A stretch of 27,556 nt of DNA from JAVBNC01 sp031551765. GTDB taxonomy: Bacteria; Desulfobacterota; Desulfovibrionia; Desulfovibrionales; Desulfovibrionaceae. Positions 21,477-27,556 of this stretch are shown in pieces. The stretch spans positions 1 through 27,556 of the forward strand of contig JAVBNC010000115.1 of NCBI GenBank assembly GCA_031551765.1. The letters run 5' to 3'. Positions within the stretch are counted from its first letter, which is position 1, and each line of letters starts with the position of its first letter. The translations under genes were made by a program, and so were the position numbers. The notes under the pieces are model-generated. The model saw only the letters and a list, made by a program, of their open reading frames with translations, searched no databases and was not told where the DNA came from.

Positions 21477-21887
21477 ATGAAAGGAATGTTTGAACCGCAC
21501 GTCGGCCTTGTGGGCAAGGTCATGGGCATGCAGCTTCAGCGTCAGAATGTTGTCATGAGCAACATCGCCAACATGCGCACTCCGGGCTACAAGGCGCGGA
21601 AGCTGGAATTTGAAAACCAGCTGCAACAGGCGCTGGCTCTTGACCAGCGGGGCAAAATTTCCCGCACCCATGAAAAGCACGTGCCCGCCGTCTTTAATGA
21701 AGAAGGCTTCAGCCCGGATATGGAAAAAGCCCTGCGCCCGCACTTTGTGCACGGCGAAGACAGGGTGGACCTGGACAAGGAAATGGCCACCATGGCCAAG
21801 ACCTCTTTGCACTATTCGGCCCTGACCACCATTATTAAGAGCAATTTTGAAGGGCTGCGCAACATCATTACAGAGGGGCAGAAGTAA
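21477..21887 (+). CDS. flgB: Flagellar proximal rod protein FlgB
   Basis: This 136-residue protein is one of the proximal rod subunits that sit on the MS ring. The N-terminal rod signature VVMSNIANMRTPGYKARKLE is clear and the C-terminal helix (KTSLHYSALTTIIKSNFEGL) is typical. The middle is short and variable, as usual. The Shine-Dalgarno GGAGGAT lies six bases before ATG. It is the first gene of flagellar cluster 2, about 55 bp after the predicted sigma-54 start, and its stop abuts the flgC ATG (TAAATG). No signal peptide is present, as expected for a substrate of the flagellar type III apparatus. Confidence 0.95.
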   Translation: MKGMFEPHVGLVGKVMGMQLQRQNVVMSNIANMRTPGYKARKLEFENQLQQALALDQRGKISRTHEKHVPAVFNEEGFSPDMEKALRPHFVHGEDRVDLDKEMATMAKTSLHYSALTTIIKSNFEGLRNIITEGQK

Positions 21888-22328
21888 ATGGACTTCATGA
21901 CCGCACTCGATATCGGCGCTTCCGCTCTTTCCGCGGAACGCACCCATTTGAACATCGTTTCCATGAACCTGGCCAACGCCAAGACCACCCGCACCGTGGA
22001 AGGCGGCGCCTACCGCAGGAAAAGCGTGGTCATGGCCGCCAAGGAAGTGGATTCCCCCTTTTCCAAAACCATGCAGAGCGCCATGGGCCGCGAATTGCGC
22101 GGCGTGCGGGTGGAATCCATTGCCATCGACAAGCGCCCGGCCAAGATGGTTTACGAGCCGGGCCACCCGGACGCCAACACGGACGGCTACGTCGCCTACC
22201 CCGACATCAACGTGGTGGAAGAAATGGCCAACCTGATGACCGTGCAGCGCGGCTACGAAGCCAACGTCACCAGCATAGACACCATCAAGGCCATGTACAC
22301 CAAGGCCTTGGAAATCAATAGAGGGTAA
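21888..22328 (+). CDS. flgC: Flagellar proximal rod protein FlgC
   Basis: This 146-residue rod subunit has the N-terminal motif LDIGASALSAERTHLNIVSM then NLANAKTT, a central stretch rich in short strands, and the C-terminal rod signature VVEEMANLMTVQRGYEANVT ending DTIKAMYTKALEI. Length and both ends are complete. The start abuts the flgB stop, and its Shine-Dalgarno (GAGGGG) is inside flgB, so translation is coupled. It works with FlgB, FlgF and FliE to join the MS ring to the distal rod. Confidence 0.95.
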   Translation: MDFMTALDIGASALSAERTHLNIVSMNLANAKTTRTVEGGAYRRKSVVMAAKEVDSPFSKTMQSAMGRELRGVRVESIAIDKRPAKMVYEPGHPDANTDGYVAYPDINVVEEMANLMTVQRGYEANVTSIDTIKAMYTKALEINRG

Positions 22329-22339
22329 GGGGCAAGCTC

Positions 22340-22666
22340 ATGGCAATCCAAGCAATAGGTATGAAGGCGTACGCCAACGCGCTGGCCAATTTCTCCAAGG
22401 CCGAACAGGCCACCAAGGCCGTGAGCGCGCCCAAAGTGCAAAGCGAGAACCCGTTCGCGGAAACGCTCAAGTCCTCTCTGAGCAAGGTCAACGACCTGCA
22501 GAAGGAAAAGACCAGCATGATCACCTCCTTTGCCTCCGGGGAAAACCAGAACGTCCACGAACTGATGATTTCCCTGCAAAAGGCCGGGTTGGCCATGAAC
22601 ATGACCGCCGCCATGCGCAACAAGGTCATGGAAGCGTACAAAGAACTCGCGCGCCTCCAGTTTTAA
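22340..22666 (+). CDS. fliE: Flagellar hook-basal body protein FliE
   Basis: This 108-residue helical protein forms the adaptor between the MS ring and the rod. The conserved half is C-terminal: NPFAETLKSSLSKVNDLQKE, then NVHELMISLQKAGLAMNMTA and the end RNKVMEAYKELARLQF. The N-terminal part (AYANALANFSKAEQATKAV) is variable in the family. AAGGGG lies before ATG, 11 bp after flgC. Length and ends are normal. FliF follows after 47 bp. Confidence 0.95.
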   Translation: MAIQAIGMKAYANALANFSKAEQATKAVSAPKVQSENPFAETLKSSLSKVNDLQKEKTSMITSFASGENQNVHELMISLQKAGLAMNMTAAMRNKVMEAYKELARLQF

Positions 22667-22713
22667 CTCTGTTTAGCCACTCAACGCAGTAAACGACTTT
22701 TTTGGAGCAGCAT

Positions 22714-24324
22714 ATGTCCGCCTTCAGCGCCGCTTTCGAACGCATCAAAGGTTTCTGGTCCGCCATCACCCTTTCCCAGCGCGTGCTGATCAGCGCCCTG
22801 GCCGCGGTGCTTATCGCCGCCTTTTTCGGGCTGGTGGTCTGGCTGAACACGCCGGAATACCAGGTGCTTTACGCCAACCTGGGGCCGGAAGACGCCAACC
22901 GGGTGGTCAAAAGTCTGGAAGCGCAAAAGACGCCCTTTAAGCTCACCAACGACGGCACCGTCATTTCCGTGCCCGCTGACAAGGTGTACAACCTGCGCGT
23001 TAAAATCGCCGGAGAAGGCAACCTCACCGGCCAGGGCATAGGCTTTGAAATTTTCAACAAGGTGGACGTGGGCGTTACGGACTACGTGCAAAAGATCAAC
23101 TACCAGCGCGCCTTGCAGGGCGAACTGGCCCGTACCATCACGGCTTTCCCTTCCGTGGAAAGCGCCCGGGTGCACCTGGTGCTGCCCCGCAGAAGCCTGT
23201 TCATTGAAGAGCAGCAAAAGCCTTCCGCCTCCGTGGTGCTCAAGCTGGCCGGCAACAAAAAAATGGACCAGAAAGACGTCATGGCCATTGTCAATCTTAT
23301 GACCATGTCCGTGGAAGGCCTGGACAAGAGCCGGGTTTCCATTGCGGACACGGCCGGCAAGGTGCTGTTCCAGCCCAACGAGGAAAACGCCATCCAGCTC
23401 AGTTCCACCCAGCTTGAGCACAGAACCCTGACCCAGCAGAACCTGGAGCGGCGCATTGAGGAACTGCTCATGCCCATCGTGGGCACGGGCAAGGTCATTG
23501 CCAAGGTCAACGCGGACCTGGATTTCAGCCAGAAGACCATCCGCAAGGAACTGTACGACCCGGAAAAGACCGTGCTGCGTTCGGAAATCCGCTCGGAAAC
23601 CTCCACCCAAGGCCGCACCAACCTGGAATCCGGCGTGCCCGAAACCAACTTCCGCGGCGACGGCATGGCCGGCAGCGCCGCCACCAACTCCGCCACTTCG
23701 GAAAACCGTTCCAGCAACTTTGAAATCAACAAGGAAGAACAGAACATCGTGGCCCAGATGGGCGGCATCAACCGCCTGACCGTGGCCGTGGTGGTGGACG
23801 GCACCTACACGAAAGACGACAAGGGCCAGAGCGTGTTCGCCCCGCGCAGCGCGGACGAAATCAAGCAGATCCGCCAGCTGGTGGCCAATGCCGTGGGTTT
23901 CGACAGCGCGCGCGGCGATACCATTGAAGTGTCCAGCGCCCCCTTCGGCGCCTCCATGCTCGACGAGCCCGCCAAGAACCTGGGCGACGTCATCACCGAC
24001 TACGCCCTGCGCCTGGGCAAGCCGCTGCTCAACGCCCTCTTGATCTTCCTCTTCCTGATCATGGTGGTGCGGCCCGTGGTTATGGCCCTTATCCGGCCCA
24101 AAGTGGAAGGCGAAATGCTGGAAGGCCTGGAAGGCCTGCCCTCCGGCGAAGAACGCCTGGCCCTGGTGGAAGGCGGCGACGAAATGGCCGAAGCCCTGGC
24201 CGTGCTGGAAAAAATCGAGGACATCAAGGCCAACGCCATACAGCTCAGCGAACAGAATATGGAACAGGCCCTGGGCATTATCCGGCACTGGCTTAAAGAG
24301 CCGGAAAAGGCTAAAGCAGCGTAA
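22714..24324 (+). CDS. fliF: Flagellar MS-ring protein FliF
   Basis: This 536-residue protein builds the membrane MS ring. A first transmembrane helix lies at about 23-46, followed by the YscJ/FliF ring-building region (EYQVLYANLGPEDANRVV, ARTITAFPSVESARVHLVLP), a long ring-forming domain and a flexible serine/asparagine-rich region near 310-345. The second transmembrane helix is at about 437-461, and the acidic/hydrophobic cytoplasmic tail binds FliG. The frame opens with TTG at 22702, but TTGGAG lies six bases before ATG 22714, which I use. It is slightly shorter than enteric FliF (about 550). No sign of a break. Confidence 0.95.
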   Translation: MSAFSAAFERIKGFWSAITLSQRVLISALAAVLIAAFFGLVVWLNTPEYQVLYANLGPEDANRVVKSLEAQKTPFKLTNDGTVISVPADKVYNLRVKIAGEGNLTGQGIGFEIFNKVDVGVTDYVQKINYQRALQGELARTITAFPSVESARVHLVLPRRSLFIEEQQKPSASVVLKLAGNKKMDQKDVMAIVNLMTMSVEGLDKSRVSIADTAGKVLFQPNEENAIQLSSTQLEHRTLTQQNLERRIEELLMPIVGTGKVIAKVNADLDFSQKTIRKELYDPEKTVLRSEIRSETSTQGRTNLESGVPETNFRGDGMAGSAATNSATSENRSSNFEINKEEQNIVAQMGGINRLTVAVVVDGTYTKDDKGQSVFAPRSADEIKQIRQLVANAVGFDSARGDTIEVSSAPFGASMLDEPAKNLGDVITDYALRLGKPLLNALLIFLFLIMVVRPVVMALIRPKVEGEMLEGLEGLPSGEERLALVEGGDEMAEALAVLEKIEDIKANAIQLSEQNMEQALGIIRHWLKEPEKAKAA

Positions 24325-24334
24325 AGACGACGCC

Positions 24335-24371
24335 GCGCATGCATGCGTGAACCAATCGCGCATGCATGCGC
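24335..24371 (+). repeat. Twin palindromes forming a hairpin in the fliF-fliG gap
   Basis: CGCATGCATGCG, itself a palindrome, occurs at 24336-24347 and again at 24359-24370, exactly 23 bp apart (about two helical turns). The same bases can pair with each other as a 13-bp stem (24335-24347 with 24359-24371) around an 11-nt loop. It could be an operator with two facing sites or an RNA processing/stability hairpin between fliF and fliG. Confidence 0.75.
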
Positions 24372-24401
24372 TCATGGCGATAGACGAACCAGGAGAAAGC
24401 C

Positions 24402-25418
24402 GTGCCCCCCGTCACCGATGCCAAAGCCCTCAGCGGCGCCCAGAAAACAGCCGTCCTGCTGCTCAGCCTTGGCGACAGCTTTGCCGCTGAAGTGTTCAAG
24501 CGCATGGAGCGTCAGGAAATCGCCGCCGTTTCCAGAGCCATCATGGAGATGGAAACCATTGACAAGGGCGTGGTTGAAGACGTGCTGCGCGAATACCACC
24601 ACGCCCTGCTCACCGGCCAGGAAATCATCCGCGGCGGCCAGGATACCCTGAAGCGCCTGCTGACCAACAACCTGGACAGCGAAACCACCAAGTACGTCAG
24701 CGACATGCTCAGCCTGGAAGCGGGCCCCGCGCCGTTCCGGGAACTGGACAAAATCAGCCCGCGCATGCTGGCCCAGATCCTGCGCAACGAACACCCGCAA
24801 ACCCTGGCCCTTATCGTGGGCCACATGAAAACCGACCAGGGCGCCGCGCTCCTTACCAGCCTGCCCGCCGGGGTGCGCTGCGAAGTGTTGCTGCGCCTGG
24901 CCCGTCTGGAAGCCGTGCCGGAGGAAATGCTGATGGCCGTGGACAAGGTGCTGCAAAGCCAGCTTATCGCCATGGGCGGCAAAGAAGGCAAGAAAGTGGG
25001 CGGCGTGGCGGCCGTGGCCGAAATACTCAACGCCGTGGACCGGGCCACGGAAGAGGAAGTGCTCTCGGAAATCGAGGAAGAATCCTCCCAGATGGCCGAG
25101 GAAATCCGCAACCTCATGTTCGTGTTCGAAGACGTCAAGAGCCTGGACGACCGCGCCATCCGCGAGATTCTCAAGGAAATCTCCAACGAGGACCTCACCA
25201 TGTCCCTGCGCGGCGCTCCGGAAGAGCTGCGCGAGCTGTTCTTCAAGAACATGTCCGAGCGCGCGGCCACCATGATCCGCGAAGACCTGGAAATCATGGG
25301 TCCCACGCGCCTGGCCGACGTGGAAGGCGCCCAGCAGAACGTGGTCAAGGCGGTGCGCCGCCTGGAAGCGGAAGGCCGCATAGTGATCAGCAGAGGAGGC
25401 GGAGATGTCTTCGTCTGA
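24402..25418 (+). CDS. fliG: Flagellar rotor switch protein FliG
   Basis: This 338-residue C-ring protein is the direct torque partner of MotA. N-terminal (FliF-binding), middle and C-terminal domains follow in order: KTAVLLLSLGDSFAAEVFKR, the NEHPQTLALIVGHM helix (EHPQ motif, FliM contact), and FVFEDVKSLDDRAIREILKE near 240-259, whose charged residues face the stator loop. GAPEELRELFFKNMSERA and RRLEAEGRIVIS close the protein. The start codon is GTG with AGGAGAAAGCC directly upstream. The last 14 bases overlap the fliH start. Length is normal (about 330). Confidence 0.95.
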   Translation: MPPVTDAKALSGAQKTAVLLLSLGDSFAAEVFKRMERQEIAAVSRAIMEMETIDKGVVEDVLREYHHALLTGQEIIRGGQDTLKRLLTNNLDSETTKYVSDMLSLEAGPAPFRELDKISPRMLAQILRNEHPQTLALIVGHMKTDQGAALLTSLPAGVRCEVLLRLARLEAVPEEMLMAVDKVLQSQLIAMGGKEGKKVGGVAAVAEILNAVDRATEEEVLSEIEEESSQMAEEIRNLMFVFEDVKSLDDRAIREILKEISNEDLTMSLRGAPEELRELFFKNMSERAATMIREDLEIMGPTRLADVEGAQQNVVKAVRRLEAEGRIVISRGGGDVFV

Positions 25419-26130
25419 TACCGGCTCCCCCGGCTCTTCCGGCGCCTGGGGCAACATCTACATGGGCGTCAACACGCTCAGCCTCTCCAGCCTGGAAGGG
25501 GAAGACCGGCGCGCCTGGAACGAAGCCGACGAAGCCGTCTACCTGGAGCGGGTGCGGGAAAAAGCCACGGCCATGGCCACGGAACTGCTCGCCGCCGCCC
25601 AGAAGGAAGCGGAAGCCCTGCGCCAGGCCGCCCGGGAAGAAGGCTACGCCGCGGGCATGGCCGAAGCGGAAGCGGAGTTGGAAGAGTTCCGCGGCGCCAT
25701 GGCGGACTCTGTCTCCGGCGTGCTCAACGCCATAGAGGGCCAGTGTTCCGCCATTTTCGACCGCTGGCGCGGCGACCTCACCTCTCTCCTCCGCCTTGCC
25801 GTGGAAAAAGGCGTGGGTTTCGCCCTTAGCGAAGACCGCGCGGCGCTGCTGGAAGCCCTGTACACCCAAAGCGTGGCCGCGCTGGAAAACCGGCGCAACC
25901 TGGTCATTCGCGTCAGCCCGGAAGACGAGCCGGTCATTGCGGACATTATTGCCGTGACCCAGGCCAAGTACCCGGATCTGAAGGCCTGGAACGTCAAGGC
26001 GGACCCGTCCGTCTCTCCCGGCGGCCTCTTGGTGGAAAGCGAGGATTCCCTGGTGGACAACCGCTCGGAATACCGCGCCGCCCTGGTGGACGACATCCTG
26101 AAAAAACTCACCCTGCCGCAAGGCGTATAG
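25405..26130 (+). CDS. fliH: Flagellar export ATPase regulator FliH
   Basis: This 241-residue stalk protein binds the ATPase FliI and docks it to FliN. The central helical region is rich in Ala/Glu and carries EGYAAGMAEAEAELEEF, a typical FliH segment related to GxxxG-like repeats. The C-terminal domain, like ATP synthase delta, includes VEKGVGFALSEDRAALLEAL, NLVIRVSPEDEPVI and the closing GGLLVESEDSLVDNRSEYRA. AGAGGAGGCGGAG precedes ATG, and the gene starts inside fliG, so translation is coupled. The first 30 residues are low-complexity (SSS, GSPGSSG) and variable. Confidence 0.93.
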   Translation: MSSSDTGSPGSSGAWGNIYMGVNTLSLSSLEGEDRRAWNEADEAVYLERVREKATAMATELLAAAQKEAEALRQAAREEGYAAGMAEAEAELEEFRGAMADSVSGVLNAIEGQCSAIFDRWRGDLTSLLRLAVEKGVGFALSEDRAALLEALYTQSVAALENRRNLVIRVSPEDEPVIADIIAVTQAKYPDLKAWNVKADPSVSPGGLLVESEDSLVDNRSEYRAALVDDILKKLTLPQGV

Positions 26131-26139
26131 GTTTCTTGC

Positions 26140-27456
26140 ATGGACCCTTCCGGCGCGCGGGAACTTCTGGCCCGCAGCACCCCTTACGCCACCTACGGCA
26201 AAGTCAGCAAAGTGGTGGGCCTGGTGGCGGAAGGCAGCGGCCTGAAAGCCCCCCTGGGCGCGCTCTGCCACATTCTGCCCGAAGGCTCCGGCGCGGACCA
26301 GGAAGGCGTGCCCGTGGAAGTGGTGGGCTTCCGCGACGGCAGACTGCTGTTCATGCCCTACGGCGACCTGCGCGGCGTGCAGCCGGGCAGCCTGATCCGC
26401 AATTCCAGCCTGCCCCCGGTGTTTCCCGTGGGCAAGGACCTGCTGGGCAAGGCCTTTGACGCTTTCGGCGCGCCCCTGGAAGCCGGGCAGCGCTTTTCCC
26501 CGGACGGCATCACCCCGCTGTACGCGGACCCGCCCAGCCCCCTTTCCCGCCCCCGCATTACCGACCCCCTGGACGTGGGCGTGCGTTCCATCAACAGCCT
26601 GCTCACCCTGGGCAAGGGCCAGCGCGTGGGCATCATGGCCGGTTCCGGAGTCGGCAAGTCCACGCTCATGGGCATGATGGCCCGCTACACCAAGGCGGAC
26701 GTCAACGTCATCGGCCTTATCGGCGAGCGCGGCCGGGAGGTGCTGGAATTCATGGAAAAAGACCTGGGCCCGGAAGGCATGCAGCGTTCCGTGCTGGTTA
26801 TCGCCACGTCCGACCAGTCCCCGCTCATCCGCATGCGCGCGGCCTACGCCGCCACGGCCGTGGCCGAATATTTCCGCGACCAGGGCAAGGACGTGCTGTT
26901 TATGATGGATTCCGTGACCCGTTTCGCCATGGCCGCGCGGGAAGTGGGCCTGGCCGTTGGGGAACCGCCCACCACCAAGGGCTACACCCCTTCCGTGTTC
27001 GCGCAGTTGCCGAAACTTCTGGAACGCGCGGGCCGCAACGCAAAAGGCACCATCACCGGCATTTACACCGTGCTGGTGGACGGCGACGACTTTAACGAGC
27101 CCATAGCGGACAGCGTGCGCTCCATTCTGGACGGCCACATCGTGCTCACCCGCGACCTGGCGGACATGGGCCATTTCCCGGCCATTGACGTGTTGCGCTC
27201 CATCAGCCGTCTGCGTTCCGACATCTGCGGCAAGCAGGCCATTACGGACGGGCGCGCCGTGCTGGGGAGCCTGGCCACCTTCAAGCGCGTGGAAGACATG
27301 GTCAATATCGGCGCTTACGCCAGGGGCTCCAACCCGGATATCGACAAGGCCATCGACCTTGTGCCCAGCATTAACGCCTTCCTGCGCCAGGACATCACCG
27401 ACGGCGTGACCTTGGAAGCCAGCTTCAAGCAGCTCAAAGAGCTGGCCGCGCTGTAA
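26140..27456 (+). CDS. fliI: Flagellar export ATPase FliI
   Basis: This 438-residue ATPase unfolds and delivers flagellar substrates to the export gate. The F1-beta-like core includes Walker A AGSGVGKST, GLIGERGREVLEF, Walker B VLFMMDSVTRFAMAAREVGL with the catalytic-site region after it, GEPPTTKGYTPSVF, and the ITGIYTVLVDGDDFNEPI loop. Length and ends are normal. The start lies nine bases after the fliH stop and has a weak Shine-Dalgarno, which suggests reinitiation. In many genomes fliJ follows; here about 100 bp of A/T-run and inverted-repeat sequence fills the rest of the window, so fliJ is either further on or elsewhere. Confidence 0.96.
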   Translation: MDPSGARELLARSTPYATYGKVSKVVGLVAEGSGLKAPLGALCHILPEGSGADQEGVPVEVVGFRDGRLLFMPYGDLRGVQPGSLIRNSSLPPVFPVGKDLLGKAFDAFGAPLEAGQRFSPDGITPLYADPPSPLSRPRITDPLDVGVRSINSLLTLGKGQRVGIMAGSGVGKSTLMGMMARYTKADVNVIGLIGERGREVLEFMEKDLGPEGMQRSVLVIATSDQSPLIRMRAAYAATAVAEYFRDQGKDVLFMMDSVTRFAMAAREVGLAVGEPPTTKGYTPSVFAQLPKLLERAGRNAKGTITGIYTVLVDGDDFNEPIADSVRSILDGHIVLTRDLADMGHFPAIDVLRSISRLRSDICGKQAITDGRAVLGSLATFKRVEDMVNIGAYARGSNPDIDKAIDLVPSINAFLRQDITDGVTLEASFKQLKELAAL

Positions 27457-27461
27457 GCGCC

Positions 27462-27510
27462 GGGGGCAGGGGAAAAAAATTTTTTGAAAAAAGATTTTTA
27501 GCCTGACCCC
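27462..27510 (+). terminator. Hairpin with A/T core after fliI (possible terminator)
   Basis: GGGGGCAGG at 27462-27470 pairs with CCTGACCCC at 27502-27510, with one mismatch. Inside are AAAAAAATTTTTT and a second A-run and T-run. The structure starts five bases after the fliI stop. The layout is unusual for an intrinsic terminator because the T-run lies inside the stem, so its effect is uncertain. Confidence 0.4.
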
Positions 27511-27511
27511 G

Positions 27512-27553
27512 CCCACACACCCCTTGTTAAAAAAAATGAGCGAGGTGTGTGGG
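27512..27553. repeat. Inverted repeat at the window edge
   Basis: CCCACACACC at 27512-27521 is the exact reverse complement of GGTGTGTGGG at 27544-27553, with an A-rich loop. The pairing may go on past the window end (C-G pairs resume at 27509-27510 with 27555-27556), so the full size is unknown. Confidence 0.6.
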
Positions 27554-27556
27554 GGG

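Noticed and set aside
25387..27516. Long open frame of 709 codons on the - strand, antisense to fliH and fliI
   Set aside because: Same composition artefact; fliH and fliI on the + strand have full motif sets.
1..27556. CRISPR array, prophage, insertion sequence or toxin-antitoxin/defence system
   Set aside because: I saw no regularly spaced repeats, transposase, integrase, phage structural gene or recognised defence domain. The repeats present are isolated palindromes in gene gaps.

Overview
The window is GC-rich bacterial DNA (roughly 60% G+C by eye) with tightly packed operons. The gene content points to a sulfate-reducing deltaproteobacterium of the Desulfovibrionaceae. The first two genes look like the last two subunits of a transmembrane Hmc/Tmc-type electron-transfer complex. 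The flagellar genes are in the order motA-motB-motB-fliL-fliN-fliO-fliP-fliQ, and a second flagellar operon carries a sigma-54 promoter. Species cannot be named from the sequence.

Layout. (1) 40-4391: hmcE-like and hmcF-like genes, then a 4-oxalocrotonate tautomerase-like protein, an Nramp metal transporter and a YjbQ-family protein, all on the + strand. Three of the gaps here hold large inverted repeats that end at the ribosome binding site of the next gene. (2) 4504-5691: an exported protein of unknown function, followed by about 570 bp without genes but rich in palindromes. (3) 6262-7977: era and a YggS-family PLP-binding protein. (4) 8036-13348: flagellar cluster 1, consisting of the stator gene motA, two tandem motB-type genes, fliL, fliN and the export genes fliO, fliP and fliQ, closed by a hairpin. 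(5) 13541-20443: metabolic genes: a UbiD-family decarboxylase, a periplasmic type II asparaginase, a haloacetate-dehalogenase-like hydrolase on the - strand, an isocitrate/isopropylmalate dehydrogenase-family enzyme and an M81 (MlrC-like) metallopeptidase. Strong terminators lie at both convergent gene pairs. (6) 20663-21223 (-): a TPR protein, divergent from (7) 21477-27456: flagellar cluster 2, flgB-flgC-fliE-fliF-fliG-fliH-fliI. This operon is preceded by a textbook -24/-12 promoter, a perfect IHF-consensus match and a dyad.

How the genes work together. Cluster 2 builds the proximal rod, MS ring, rotor switch and export ATPase. Cluster 1 supplies the stator, FliL, the C-ring protein FliN and the export-gate proteins FliO, FliP and FliQ. 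fliR, flhA, flhB, fliM and fliJ are not in the window. MotA keeps the polar residues of Na+-type (PomA-like) stators, and both MotB paralogues keep the ion-binding aspartate, so a mixed stator is possible.

I found no CRISPR array, phage, transposase, tRNA or rRNA. The most unusual content is the set of large structured intercistronic elements (721-849, 2274-2411, 10386-10549), two of which share the motif GCGAAGCGAAG. Next come the tandem MotB pair and the ambiguous start of fliP.
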